Shown: one piece after another, positions 33,621 through 43,729 of the stretch
Layout: every line of letters starts with the position of its first letter
Position numbering within the stretch: position 1 is the stretch's first letter
Assembly (NCBI GenBank): GCA_048268005.1
Contig: JBLWWJ010000001.1
Location: 930,001 to 994,000 of the forward strand
DNA length: 64,000 nt
Direction: 5' to 3'
From: Ancylomarina sp048268005
GTDB taxonomy: Bacteria > Bacteroidota > Bacteroidia > Bacteroidales > Marinifilaceae
Made by a program: the position numbers and the translations under genes
The notes under the pieces: generated by a model
Database searches by the model: none
What the model saw: the letters and a program-made list of their open reading frames with translations, nothing else
Told to the model about the DNA's origin: nothing

Positions 33621-35194
33621 TAAAATTCCGAAGTGAAATGGAATTCCAAATTCTTATAATTATTTTGAGCCATTTGCAGCATATAACCAGAATCTGCTAA
33701 GAAAACATCTCTTCCTTGCTTGTCTTTGGCAATATATTGGTACTTGGCTTTTTTGAATTCCTTCAACTCTTCATCATCATTCGACTTAATCCAGCAAGCT
33801 TTATGAAGGTTAATGTGTTCCCAACGACAGGATGCGCTGTATTCGTGTAAAAGACGGTATTCAATTACCTCAAATTGAAGTGCACCAACGGTTCCAATTA
33901 CTTTACGACCATTAAATTGAGAGGTGAAAAGCTGTGCTACACCTTCGTCCATCAGCTGGTCGATACCTTTCGCAAGCTGTTTCGATTTCATTGGATCAGC
34001 ATTCTCAATATACTTAAACAGCTCAGGAGAGAAGGATGGAATACCTTTGAAATTGATTTTCTCACCTTCAGTTAAGGTATCACCAATCTTAAAGTTACCC
34101 GTATCATGCAGACCAATGATGTCACCTGGGAAAGCTTCTTCTACAATCGACTTTTTCTCGGCCATAAAGGCTGTCGGACTCGAGAACTTCACTTTCTTTC
34201 CATTACGAACGTGCAAGTAAGGCGTGTTTCTTCTGAAAGTACCAGAGACAATTTTAACAAAGGCAATTCTGTCACGGTGTTTTGGATCCATATTGGCATG
34301 AATCTTAAAAACGAAACCAGTGAACTTTTCTTCTTTAGGTTCAATCACACGCTCAACAGTCTGGCAAGGTAGAGGAGAAGGTGCAATTTTGATAAAGACA
34401 TCAAGCAATTCTTGAACACCAAAGTTATTCAAGGCTGAACCAAAGAAAACAGGCGCAATTTCAGCATTTAGGTAGTCTTCTACACTAAACTCCGGGTAAA
34501 CACCCGATACCAAATCCAACTCTTCACGCAGAATTTCAGCATCATCACCAATATGATTTTCCAATTCGGGACTGGAAACATCATCAAATTCAATGGTTTC
34601 CTGAACGGTTTGAGTTGCAGGAGTGAATAGACTTAAATTTTTGTGATAAATATTATAAACTCCCTTAAAATCAGGTCCCATATTAATAGGCCAACTTAAA
34701 GGATTAACATTCAATTGTAATTCTTCTTCAATTTCGTCAAGCAAATCGAACGCATCCTTACCCGAACGGTCCATTTTGTTGATGAAGACAATAACAGGTG
34801 TTTTTCTCATACGACAAACCTTCATCAACTTTCTGGTTTGTGCCTCAACCCCTTTGGCAACATCAATTACAATAATAACTGAGTCGCAAGCGGTAAGTGT
34901 ACGAAATGTATCTTCAGCGAAATCCTGGTGACCCGGAGTGTCCAAAATATTAATCTTGTGCCCCTTGTATTCAAATCCCATTACCGAAGTTGCAACAGAA
35001 ATACCTCTCTGACGTTCAATTTCCATAAAGTCAGATGTGGCTGTTTTCTTAATTTTGTTCGATTTTACAGCACCTGCTACGTGAATAGCACCACCAAATA
35101 ACAAAAGTTTTTCAGTTAGGGTTGTTTTACCTGCATCGGGGTGAGAAATGATACCAAAGGTACGTCTTCTCTTTATTTCGTCTATAAAAGCCAT
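33620..35194 (-). CDS. prfC: Peptide chain release factor 3
   Basis: Translational GTPase that recycles RF1/RF2 after peptide release. It has 524 residues, the normal length. Visible: G1 SHPDAGKTTLTEKLL, switch II DTPGHQDFAEDT, G4 INKMDR, and a C-terminal part ending FADSGYMLQMAQNNYKNLEF in the family style. It is monocistronic, with 297 bp to the divergent phosphoesterase gene. Confidence 0.98.
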   Translation of the reverse strand: MAFIDEIKRRRTFGIISHPDAGKTTLTEKLLLFGGAIHVAGAVKSNKIKKTATSDFMEIERQRGISVATSVMGFEYKGHKINILDTPGHQDFAEDTFRTLTACDSVIIVIDVAKGVEAQTRKLMKVCRMRKTPVIVFINKMDRSGKDAFDLLDEIEEELQLNVNPLSWPINMGPDFKGVYNIYHKNLSLFTPATQTVQETIEFDDVSSPELENHIGDDAEILREELDLVSGVYPEFSVEDYLNAEIAPVFFGSALNNFGVQELLDVFIKIAPSPLPCQTVERVIEPKEEKFTGFVFKIHANMDPKHRDRIAFVKIVSGTFRRNTPYLHVRNGKKVKFSSPTAFMAEKKSIVEEAFPGDIIGLHDTGNFKIGDTLTEGEKINFKGIPSFSPELFKYIENADPMKSKQLAKGIDQLMDEGVAQLFTSQFNGRKVIGTVGALQFEVIEYRLLHEYSASCRWEHINLHKACWIKSNDDEELKEFKKAKYQYIAKDKQGRDVFLADSGYMLQMAQNNYKNLEFHFTSEF

Positions 35195-35490
35195 CGCTAT
35201 TTTTGTTTTCTTTCAACTTGAAACTTATCATTGAGAGTGATTGAGTATATTATAAATAGATCGAATCACAAACATCAAAGTGCTTTCTTTGTTCTATATA
35301 AAAAAGCATGCAAAACTAAGCATTTTAAGTGGATTTTAAACTTTGCTATCCATGAAAATAGTTAATTCAATACTGTTTAGAATTAAAAATGTTCAATTTG
35401 CCGATATTGTTGACTTTACTGAGCTCTGAGAACATTATTTCATCTACTTTTAGCTTTCATAAAAAGACATTAAGCTAAAATAGAGAAAAC

Positions 35491-35991
35491 ATGAAAAGGA
35501 TTGCTTTACTTTCTGACACGCATTCGCATTTGGATGAAAAAATATTCAAACATCTAGAAGCTTGTGATGAAATTTGGCATGCGGGAGATATCGGAAATAT
35601 TGAAACAGCAGATCGATTGGCTGAAGTAGCTCCCTTGAAAGCTGTTTATGGGAATGCAGATGGGCAAGATGTTCGCCAGGTTCACCCATTGAATCAAAGG
35701 TTCAATTGCGAAGAGGTTGATGTCTGGATCACCCATATTGGAGGCTATCCCAAACGTTATGACATAAATATACGTGAGGAAATTAAGAGAAACCCACCTC
35801 AGCTTTTTATTTCCGGTCATTCGCATATTCTTAAAGTGATGTTCGATAAGGACCTTAATCTGCTGCATATTAACCCAGGAGCTGCTGGAATACAGGGTTT
35901 TCACAAAGTACAGACCTTGATTCGTTTTATTATAGATGGTAGTCAGATTAAAGATTTAGAAGTTGTTGAATTTGGAACAAAGGGTAAATAG
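35491..35991 (+). CDS. YfcE-type metallophosphoesterase
   Basis: A 166-residue calcineurin-like phosphoesterase. Metal-binding motifs appear in order: SDTHSHLD, HAGDIGN, YGNADG, THIGGYP and GHSH. The short, single-domain layout matches YfcE/MJ0936 phosphodiesterases. The natural substrate is unknown. Its start is ATG 35491, and a terminator follows the stop. Confidence 0.93.
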   Translation: MKRIALLSDTHSHLDEKIFKHLEACDEIWHAGDIGNIETADRLAEVAPLKAVYGNADGQDVRQVHPLNQRFNCEEVDVWITHIGGYPKRYDINIREEIKRNPPQLFISGHSHILKVMFDKDLNLLHINPGAAGIQGFHKVQTLIRFIIDGSQIKDLEVVEFGTKGK

Positions 35992-36026
35992 TTTACTTTG
36001 TAATTTCTTCATTAATTAGACTTGCA

Positions 36027-36060
36027 AGCTCATCAGATTGATTCTGATGAGCTTTTTTAT
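36027..36060 (+). terminator. Terminator after phosphoesterase
   Basis: AAGCTCATCAG pairs perfectly with CTGATGAGCTT (36044-36054), followed by T6. Confidence 0.88.
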
Positions 36061-36531
36061 TTGAACTAATTGTATTTGATAATTTAAATCCATTTAAAGA
36101 GAATTACCTCTGTTTACCCTAATTAGAGAATAATTTCACTATCTATTTATCAAATATTTTTTTTGTCTCTAATTGATGATATGAGACTTTATTGATCTTC
36201 TCAATTCTAAGATTCATAGGCAATTCTATAAATACTGAGCATGAATCATAATAGCTATTTTATGTAGACTAGCTAAGCCACAATCAATTAGTTCTTAATA
36301 ATATTCCTTTGTATTGAATTATTTACCTGCTTTTAGTATATTTAGATATCTAAATGCTTTGGGGTGAATTTTCTGTTGAATACCAGTGAGACGAAGGATT
36401 TAGACTAAAGAAAAGAGGATCTTAATATCTGAGATGTGAGATTTTTTATTACTTTAGGGACTCGAAAAAAAATGACCACAAAAGGAGAATTACTCTTTTT
36501 ATATATGAATATCAAACCAAAATTATAGAAC
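36061..36531. other. Intergenic region before aconitase
   Basis: About 470 AT-rich bases without a recognisable gene. It presumably holds the aconitase promoter, but no clear TTTG/TAnnTTTG pair was found. Confidence 0.45.
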
Positions 36532-38799
36532 ATGCTTTTTGACCTCGAATTGATTAAATCTGTTTACAAAAATATGCCAGCCCGAATTGAGGCTGCTCGA
36601 AAGAATTTAGCTAGACCACTTACCCTTAGTGAGAAGATTTTATATTCTCATTTATACGATAATAAATCCCTTCAAGAATTTAAAAGAGGAGAGGCTTACG
36701 TCAATTTTGCTCCTGATCGTGTTGCCATGCAGGATGCTACAGCACAAATGGCTCTTTTACAATTTATGAATGCGGGTAAATCGAAAGTGGCTGTGCCATC
36801 AACGGTTCATTGCGATCATTTAATTCAGGCATCGGTAGGCGCTGATGAAGATTTAAAAGAAGCTTTATTGCAAAATAATGAGGTTTATAACTTTTTGCAA
36901 TCGGTATCTGATAAATATGGTATTGGCTTTTGGAAACCAGGTGCCGGTATTATTCATCAGGTTGTTTTAGAGAATTATGCTTTCCCGGGGGGCATGATGA
37001 TTGGAACCGATTCGCACACGGTAAATGCCGGTGGTTTAGGCATGGTAGCCATTGGAGTAGGTGGAGCCGATGCGGTTGATGTAATGGCTGGTATGGCTTG
37101 GGAACTGAAAATGCCTAAGCTAATTGGTGTGAAATTAACAGGAAAATTAAGCGGTTGGGCATCATCAAAGGATGTCATTCTAAAGGTTGCCGGTATTCTT
37201 ACTGTAAAAGGTGGAACAGGGGCTATTGTTGAGTACTTTGGTGAAGGTGCCGATGCTTTGTCGTGTACAGGAAAAGCAACGATTTGTAATATGGGTGCTG
37301 AGATTGGAGCAACAACCTCTATCTTTTCTTACGATAAAAATATGAGTACTTACCTGCGTCACACAGGTCGTGAAGAGATCGCTGAATTGGCTGATGAGAT
37401 CATGCCACACTTGCGTGCTGACGAAGAGGTGGCTTTAAATCCTGAGAAATATTACGATGAACTTATCGAGATTAATCTTTCAGAGTTAGAGCCATTTATT
37501 AATGGGCCATTTACACCAGATTTAGCACATTCTCTTTCAGAATTTGCTGATGCAGTTAAGAAAAACAATTATCCTCAGAAATTGGAAGTTGGACTAATTG
37601 GTTCATGTACCAATTCGTCCTATGAAGATTTATCGAGAGCAGCTTCATTAGCTAAGCAGGCTAAGGATAAGAATTTAAAGGTTAAAGCTGAGTTTGTTGT
37701 AACTCCAGGATCTGAAATGGTCCGTTATACTACTGAAAGAGATGGTATTCTAACTGAATTTGAGAATATTGGTGGTGTTATCATGTCAAATGCTTGTGGC
37801 CCGTGTATCGGTCAATGGAAACGTCATACTGATGATCCAAATCGTAAGAATTCAATTATTACATCGTTTAATAGAAATTTTGCCAAACGTAATGATGGCA
37901 ACCCCAATACACATGGCTTTGTAGCTTCGCCTGAATTGGTGACAGCCATGGCTATTGCGGGAGATTTAACCTTTAATCCAATGACGGATACGCTAATTAA
38001 TGAAGATGGTGTAGAAGTGCGATTGGATGAACCCAAGGGTTATGAATTACCACCACATGGTTTCGATGTGAAGGATGCGGGCTATTTAGCTCCTCAAGCA
38101 GATGGAAGTGGTGTGAAGGTTGAAGTGAATAAGATGTCGGATCGTCTGCAGTTATTAGCTCCATTTAAAGCCTGGGATGGTGAAGATTATACAGGACTTA
38201 AGCTTTTAATTAAGGCAAAAGGAAAGTGTACAACAGACCATATTTCAATGGCTGGTCCTTGGTTACGCTTCCGAGGTCATCTCGATAATATTTCGAACAA
38301 CATGTTGATTGGCGCGATCAATTATTTTAATGAAGAAAGTAATTCCATTTTAAATCCTGTTTCTGGAAAGTATGAAGAAGTACCTGCAACAGCACGAGCA
38401 ATTAAAGCGAACGGACTGGCTAGTTTTGTTGTAGGAGATGAGAATTATGGTGAAGGGTCTTCACGTGAGCATGCTGCTATGGAACCTCGTCATCTAGGCG
38501 TGAAAGTTGTTTTAGTGCGCTCTTTTGCTCGAATTCATGAAACAAACTTGAAGAAGCAAGGCGTTTTAGGTCTAACATTTGCCAATAAAGCGGACTATGA
38601 TAAAATTCAGGAGAAAGATGAAGTTGATGTTTTAGGATTAAGAGATTTTAAACCAGGTAAGAATCTGACTCTTATTTTGAAACATGAAGATGGAAGTCAA
38701 GATAAAATTGAAGCTTGTCATACCTATAATGAAGCACAAATTGAATGGTTTAAAGCAGGAAGTGCCTTAAATCTTATTCGTAAACAAAATAATCAATAA
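36532..38799 (+). CDS. Aconitate hydratase, mitochondrial type
   Basis: TCA-cycle enzyme that interconverts citrate and isocitrate through a [4Fe-4S] cluster. 755 residues. Visible: STVHCDHLIQA, MIGTDSHTVNAGGLGM, cluster cysteines in GSCTNSSYEDL and NACGPCIGQW, and GEGSSREHAAMEPRHLG in the swivelling domain. Length and motif order match the mitochondrial-type aconitase rather than E. coli AcnB. Citrate synthase follows 84 nt downstream, so the two steps are likely co-expressed. Confidence 0.96.
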   Translation: MLFDLELIKSVYKNMPARIEAARKNLARPLTLSEKILYSHLYDNKSLQEFKRGEAYVNFAPDRVAMQDATAQMALLQFMNAGKSKVAVPSTVHCDHLIQASVGADEDLKEALLQNNEVYNFLQSVSDKYGIGFWKPGAGIIHQVVLENYAFPGGMMIGTDSHTVNAGGLGMVAIGVGGADAVDVMAGMAWELKMPKLIGVKLTGKLSGWASSKDVILKVAGILTVKGGTGAIVEYFGEGADALSCTGKATICNMGAEIGATTSIFSYDKNMSTYLRHTGREEIAELADEIMPHLRADEEVALNPEKYYDELIEINLSELEPFINGPFTPDLAHSLSEFADAVKKNNYPQKLEVGLIGSCTNSSYEDLSRAASLAKQAKDKNLKVKAEFVVTPGSEMVRYTTERDGILTEFENIGGVIMSNACGPCIGQWKRHTDDPNRKNSIITSFNRNFAKRNDGNPNTHGFVASPELVTAMAIAGDLTFNPMTDTLINEDGVEVRLDEPKGYELPPHGFDVKDAGYLAPQADGSGVKVEVNKMSDRLQLLAPFKAWDGEDYTGLKLLIKAKGKCTTDHISMAGPWLRFRGHLDNISNNMLIGAINYFNEESNSILNPVSGKYEEVPATARAIKANGLASFVVGDENYGEGSSREHAAMEPRHLGVKVVLVRSFARIHETNLKKQGVLGLTFANKADYDKIQEKDEVDVLGLRDFKPGKNLTLILKHEDGSQDKIEACHTYNEAQIEWFKAGSALNLIRKQNNQ

Positions 38800-38883
38800 T
38801 GGATATTTATAAAAGAAGGTATCCAGGAGTATTAAAAAATACAAAATCAATTTCAACAATAACATTCTAACTATACTAGCCAT

Positions 38884-40194
38884 ATGAGAGAGACTTTAAA
38901 ATTAAAATTATCAAAGAAAATTGAAGAACATAGACCAAGAACAGAACGCCTGCTAAAGGAATATGGCGATGTTCAGATTGATGGAGTTACCGTATCACAA
39001 GTTATTGGAGGTATGAGAGGGATTAAATCTCTTGTGACTGATATTTCCTACCTTGATCCTGAAGAAGGTATTCGATACCGCGGTTATACGCTGGACGAAG
39101 TGATTCAGAATTTACCTAAGGCAAAAGGGGCTGAAATGCCTTTTGTTGAAGGTTTGTTTTATTTGCTTTTAACAGGTGATTTCCCCAATGAGGAAGAGGT
39201 GATGCAGGTGGTTGAGCAATTTAATAAGCGTCGTATTGTACCGCGTTACGTTTACGATGTGATCGATTCATTCCCTTCATCAAGTCATCCAATGGCTATT
39301 TTTTCTACTGCCATTCTAACTTTGAATCGTGAGTCTGCTTTTAACCGTCAATATAAGGCTGGACTTAATAAGAAAGATTACTGGGAAGCAACTTATGAGG
39401 ATGCTCTGAATTTGTTGGCAAAACTACCGGAAATTGCGGCTTATATTTATAATAAGCTGTATCGAAAAGGTGATAGAATCCAGTCTGATCCGAATTTGGA
39501 TATGGGAGCGGATTTTGCACATATGATGGGTATTGATAAGCCTTACGATGATGTGTCACGTCTGCATTTCATCATTCACTCTGATCATGAGAGTGGTAAT
39601 GTGAGTGCACACACCGGTCACTTGGTTGCCAGCTCATTATCTGACATCTATCTTTCTATTTCTGCTATGATTAATGGTTTAGCAGGTCCGCTGCACGGTT
39701 TAGCAAATCAGGAAGTATTACGTTGGTTGCAGGATGTGATGGATAAGATGGATAATAAATTACCTTCAACTGAAGAGATGCAACAATTTGTTTGGGATAC
39801 CTTAAATTCAGGTCAGGTTATTCCAGGATTTGGTCACGCGGTATTGCGTAAGACGGATCCACGTTATAAGTTGCAGCGTGAATTTTCAAAAAAACACCTT
39901 CCAGATGATCCAATCTTTAAATATGCTGATTTGTTATATAAAGTTGTTCCTCCAATTCTTCAGGAGCATGGTAAAGCTAAGAATCCATGGCCTAACGTGG
40001 ATGCACAATCGGGTGTTATCCAGTGGCATTATGGTGTGAAGGATTACGATTTCTATACCGTTTTGTTTGGTATTGGACGGTCGATAGGTATTTGTGCCAA
40101 TATTATATGGGACAGAGCTTTAGGTTATCCGCTTGAGCGACCAAAATCGGTAACAACCGATATGCTTGAAAAAATGGTAGGTATTAAGAAGTAA
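38884..40194 (+). CDS. gltA: Citrate synthase, eukaryotic-like type
   Basis: Condenses acetyl-CoA and oxaloacetate to citrate. 436 residues. Visible catalytic and binding motifs: HSDHESGNVSAHTGHLV (His), GLAGPLHGLANQE (His) and PGFGHAVLRKTDPRY (with the Asp of the triad later in the C-terminal domain). The sequence resembles the mitochondrial/type-I subgroup, unlike the hexameric E. coli enzyme. It is the second gene of an acn-gltA unit ended by a bidirectional terminator. Confidence 0.96.
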   Translation: MRETLKLKLSKKIEEHRPRTERLLKEYGDVQIDGVTVSQVIGGMRGIKSLVTDISYLDPEEGIRYRGYTLDEVIQNLPKAKGAEMPFVEGLFYLLLTGDFPNEEEVMQVVEQFNKRRIVPRYVYDVIDSFPSSSHPMAIFSTAILTLNRESAFNRQYKAGLNKKDYWEATYEDALNLLAKLPEIAAYIYNKLYRKGDRIQSDPNLDMGADFAHMMGIDKPYDDVSRLHFIIHSDHESGNVSAHTGHLVASSLSDIYLSISAMINGLAGPLHGLANQEVLRWLQDVMDKMDNKLPSTEEMQQFVWDTLNSGQVIPGFGHAVLRKTDPRYKLQREFSKKHLPDDPIFKYADLLYKVVPPILQEHGKAKNPWPNVDAQSGVIQWHYGVKDYDFYTVLFGIGRSIGICANIIWDRALGYPLERPKSVTTDMLEKMVGIKK

Positions 40195-40209
40195 GCTTGG
40201 TAACAATGA

Positions 40210-40250
40210 AAAATCCCCTTTAAACAATCAGTTTAAAGGGGATTTTTTTT
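40210..40250. terminator. Bidirectional terminator after gltA
   Basis: A 15-bp stem, AAATCCCCTTTAAAC with GTTTAAAGGGGATTT, then T8. It separates convergent genes. Confidence 0.92.
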
Positions 40251-42054
40251 ATGCAGTACAATTGGTACAAGAGATGTTAATTTGATTAAGCTCCTGCTCT
40301 AATTTTGTCATGTCTTTTTGTATTTGATCCTTAAACTGATCAAACTGTCCTTTTACCTTTTCGGATAGAGAGTTATAATATTCAATTCCTTTCTGAAGGT
40401 TCTTTTTGAATTTCTCAAGATTACGAATACTTTTCTTATCTGGATCCTTTAGATCAGCAATTTGCTCTTTCAGGTAATCGATATAGATATTTAACTCTTT
40501 GGCAAACATATTAGGACGGTCGGTTCGTTTAATCAAGTTAAAACGACCATAAATATGATCAACCATTTGTTTAAATGATGCCGTCTCTGAAAAATAAGCC
40601 ATATTAGGACCTGGACAAATTGAAACACCTGGGCCATCAGCTGAAGTATCCAAATTATTTACCAAATAAGATGCCGCAGATAAACCTTTACAAAGACAAG
40701 CTTTTTGACTCATTTTTTCAATCTCAATCTCGTATTCCTCTTTACTCAGATTCTGTGATTTAAGATCTTTGATTTTCAAATTCTGATACTGTCTTGAAGC
40801 CGTACAGATTGGTTTGTCGGTATATTCTGTGTTGGCAACCAATAGACGTTTTGTGCAAATACTACCCGGTTTACCAGCTTTAATCATTTCTATTTTTCCC
40901 TCATCGCGAGTATTCCCCTTCAAATTATTGAAACGAACACCAAGAGGAGATGAATGACTTAGATACAATTCCTTTTCTTTAGCTTCTGCAAGTGTTTTTA
41001 ATGTTGTTTTATCAACATCACAAACCTCCGGAACGAGTAAAAAAGGTGAACCCCAACCCACAGAGCTGATCCCATAATAATCCATCAAAAATTCATGTTC
41101 CTCTGATGTGCCAACACCACCTTGAGCGGTAATGTTAAGCTCTAATTTTCCTTCTGGAACAGGGCGGTTTTTAGTTTGGAGTGCAGTGTATAGTAGCTCA
41201 CTTGTACCTGCGATTAATTCTGATTTGTTATTTTTAAATTCCTCAAGAATTGGTCCCATTAATGAACCATCTGTTGCGAAAGCATGGCCTCCACAGTTTA
41301 GTCCCGATTCAATTCTGTATTCAGAAACCCAAATTCCTTTTTTTGCTAAGAATTTTCCTTGAATAAGAGCCGATCGGAAATCACTCACTTTAAGTACGAC
41401 TTTCTTCTTGATATAGCCATCTTCATTAGGATAAAAATCTTCGAATTGCTCCAGGTAGCCATACAAACGAGGGTTCATTCCAGCAGATAAAACTAAAGAA
41501 GACTCAAGTGTACTATTGGCAAAACCTCTAAGTGCGGCATGAGCATCGTTATATTCAGACGGTAATTGTTCTCCCTCAAAATAATTGTCCTTATCTACCT
41601 TGGTCATGATATTGACATCAATGTTTCCAAGGGGTAAGTTTTCGTTTAACCAACTCTTAATATCCTTAAGGTAAGGGTTGTTGTTAACTTTGTCTTGAAT
41701 GTCTTTTTTTAGAGAAGAGACATCAGGAAGAAGATCCATATATTTCTCAAATTCTTTACCCTTCTCTACAATTGATTCCTTGACTTCTTCGAATTTATCC
41801 TTAACCATCTTATCCATAAGGTTAAGGTATGCGGTAATTCTTTCTGCTCTGCAATCCATTGTTTTACTGGATATCGGTTGGAAAGGCAAACTCATTTGTT
41901 TACTATACAATTCACGCAAATTCTCTAGAAGAATATCATCCACGATGGAAACAACCGATGAAATACCATACTGAGCTACTTGTAATGGCGTGTTCACAGT
42001 GTACCCCGTTCCCATAACGGGAATGTGGAATGTGTGTGCTGTTTTATTGGTCAT
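40249..42054 (-). CDS. Conserved cysteine-rich protein with a nitronate-monooxygenase-like TIM-barrel pattern
   Basis: A 601-residue cytoplasmic protein of unassigned function. The N-terminus IPVMGTGYTVNTPLQVAQYG, then LNCGGHAFATDG and ITAQGGVGTSEEHEFLM followed by ISSVGWGSPFLL occur in the order of the FMN-binding TIM barrel of nitronate monooxygenase/IMPDH-like enzymes; this is inferred. Cysteines cluster in SICTKRLL, PICTASRQ, KACLCKG, SICPGPN and the last residues SCTNCTA, enough for a metal or redox centre. The C-terminal 120 residues are a charged coiled coil. No signal peptide. Confidence 0.7.
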   Translation of the reverse strand: MTNKTAHTFHIPVMGTGYTVNTPLQVAQYGISSVVSIVDDILLENLRELYSKQMSLPFQPISSKTMDCRAERITAYLNLMDKMVKDKFEEVKESIVEKGKEFEKYMDLLPDVSSLKKDIQDKVNNNPYLKDIKSWLNENLPLGNIDVNIMTKVDKDNYFEGEQLPSEYNDAHAALRGFANSTLESSLVLSAGMNPRLYGYLEQFEDFYPNEDGYIKKKVVLKVSDFRSALIQGKFLAKKGIWVSEYRIESGLNCGGHAFATDGSLMGPILEEFKNNKSELIAGTSELLYTALQTKNRPVPEGKLELNITAQGGVGTSEEHEFLMDYYGISSVGWGSPFLLVPEVCDVDKTTLKTLAEAKEKELYLSHSSPLGVRFNNLKGNTRDEGKIEMIKAGKPGSICTKRLLVANTEYTDKPICTASRQYQNLKIKDLKSQNLSKEEYEIEIEKMSQKACLCKGLSAASYLVNNLDTSADGPGVSICPGPNMAYFSETASFKQMVDHIYGRFNLIKRTDRPNMFAKELNIYIDYLKEQIADLKDPDKKSIRNLEKFKKNLQKGIEYYNSLSEKVKGQFDQFKDQIQKDMTKLEQELNQINISCTNCTA

Positions 42055-42230
42055 TTAGTTTTGTTTTTTTGATATGTGTTATGCAATATAACAAGTAAAT
42101 CGTTTTGTTTTGCATTTAACAGCCCGCAAGGTATTGTTTTTAGCCAGTTTATCAAATAAAATAATGAAAAAGCGAAGTCTTATTAAAGGGATTGGTATTA
42201 ATGGATGAATAAGAAAGTGGACAATGTTAA

Positions 42231-42740
42231 TTAAAAAAGTTTGTATTGATTGGGATTCTTTTCAGTTTCAATCCCTTCGAGATTTAAGAGACTTTGTTTT
42301 CGATCTAGGCCTCCAGCATAACCTGTTAGCTTCCCACTTTTACCTATCACTCTGTGGCAGGGTATAATAATGGGAATGGGGTTTTGTGCATTGGCTCTTC
42401 CTACAGCTCGGCATGCTGATGAATGATCAATATTATTGGCTACATCCTGATAAGAACAAACCTGACCGTATGGAATGGCCTTCACTTCTTTCCAAATCTG
42501 TATTTGGAATGGGGTGCCATCAGGGTTTACCTTTATCGTAAATTCCTTAAGCTGGCCATTAAAATATGCCTTTAGTTCAATTTTAGTTTGTTTAAGTAAT
42601 TCAGATCCTTGAATCCACTCAGATTTAATTTTGTGAGTTTGGTTTTTTGGCTGAAAAATAATTTTTTTTAAAGCAAATTCTTGGGCAATAAGAAGTAAAT
42701 CTCCTATGGGAGAAGGGAGAATGTCATAATAAATATGCAT
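42231..42740 (-). CDS. ogt: Methylated-DNA-protein-cysteine methyltransferase
   Basis: Suicide repair protein that takes the methyl group from O6-methylguanine. The active-site motif is PCHRVIG (Cys128), followed by TGYAGGLDRKQSLL and the DNA-binding AIPYGQVCSYQDVA segment. At 169 residues it is the Ogt/MGMT-type single-domain protein without an Ada regulatory part. Confidence 0.96.
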   Translation of the reverse strand: MHIYYDILPSPIGDLLLIAQEFALKKIIFQPKNQTHKIKSEWIQGSELLKQTKIELKAYFNGQLKEFTIKVNPDGTPFQIQIWKEVKAIPYGQVCSYQDVANNIDHSSACRAVGRANAQNPIPIIIPCHRVIGKSGKLTGYAGGLDRKQSLLNLEGIETEKNPNQYKLF

Positions 42741-42851
42741 GTATTTTTGGGTTTAGTATTGTCTTATTTATTGATATTCCGAATATAATAAAAAGTGAGC
42801 TTAAATAAATTTTAACGGGTGAGTTTTTGAAAAGTTTCTGGTAATAATATT

Positions 42852-42894
42852 TTAAAAAAAACACCCCAAATGTTGTGTTTAACATTTGGGGTGT
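42852..42894 (-). terminator. Terminator after tcdA
   Basis: ACACCCCAAATGTT pairs with AACATTTGGGGTGT; the T run follows on the minus strand. Confidence 0.88.
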
Positions 42895-42932
42895 ACTTTG
42901 AATAGATTGGGTTTAATTTCTTTAGTCTAAGT

Positions 42933-43658
42933 TTATTCGTTTGTTGCTGCAAGATCACGCAATACAACTGATGCAATATAACAACCGAATATTGGAGGCA
43001 TATATGAAATCGTACCGACATTTGACTTTTTATTCTGACTTTCAACCAGTACCACTGCTTTCTTATCCACATCCTCAGGCGAAAAAACAACTTTTACGCC
43101 TTTTCGAACGCCTTTTTGATGTAATTTCTTTCTAAGCATACGGGCCAATCTGCAATTGTATGACTTCGAAATATCTTTGATTTGAATTTGGCTTGGGTCC
43201 ACTTTACCTCCAGCTCCCATTGAACTCACTACTTTGTATTTCATTTGAAGACTATGGTAAATCAGAAAGATTTTTGGTGCGAGTGTATCAATGGCGTCGA
43301 CTACGTAGTCGTACTGGGCTTCAGCAAGTACTTCAACCATTCGCTGATCTCTTAGGAATTCATTTATGACTTTTAGCTTGATTTCGGGATTAATTGCTCT
43401 AAGTCGCTCAGCCATAATTTCAGCCTTATCCTTTCCTAGTGTTTCATTGGTTGCTGGCAGTTGTCTATTGATGTTTGAAGCCTCTATGTCGTCACCATCA
43501 ACGATTGTCATTTGTCCCACACCTGCTCGGCAAAGCAATTCCGCAGTATATGCTCCTACGCCACCAAGTCCTACAACTAATACATGAGCATTTTTAACCT
43601 GCTCTATTTTTTCTTGTCCGAGGAGCAGTTCAGTTCTGCTCAACCATTCTGTATTCAT
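42933..43658 (-). CDS. tcdA: tRNA threonylcarbamoyladenosine dehydratase
   Basis: E1-like (ThiF/MoeB-type) enzyme that cyclises t6A37 in tRNA to ct6A using ATP. 241 residues. Visible: the nucleotide motif GLGGVGAYTAELLCRAGVG, DGDDIEASNINRQLPA and the TcdA-type end GTISYMPPIFGCYIASVVL. Another E1-like function such as ThiF is possible but length and motifs fit TcdA best. It is monocistronic with a strong terminator. Confidence 0.92.
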   Translation of the reverse strand: MNTEWLSRTELLLGQEKIEQVKNAHVLVVGLGGVGAYTAELLCRAGVGQMTIVDGDDIEASNINRQLPATNETLGKDKAEIMAERLRAINPEIKLKVINEFLRDQRMVEVLAEAQYDYVVDAIDTLAPKIFLIYHSLQMKYKVVSSMGAGGKVDPSQIQIKDISKSYNCRLARMLRKKLHQKGVRKGVKVVFSPEDVDKKAVVLVESQNKKSNVGTISYMPPIFGCYIASVVLRDLAATNE

Positions 43659-43729
43659 CTATCTTCTAAAAATAATTATACTTGAACTTTTATGTGAATT
43701 TTAATGTTTCATCGTATGTCAGAATACTA

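Noticed and set aside
42812..43090. Minus-strand 92-codon frame overlapping tcdA
   Set aside because: Runs in another frame across the end of tcdA and its terminator; shadow of the real gene.
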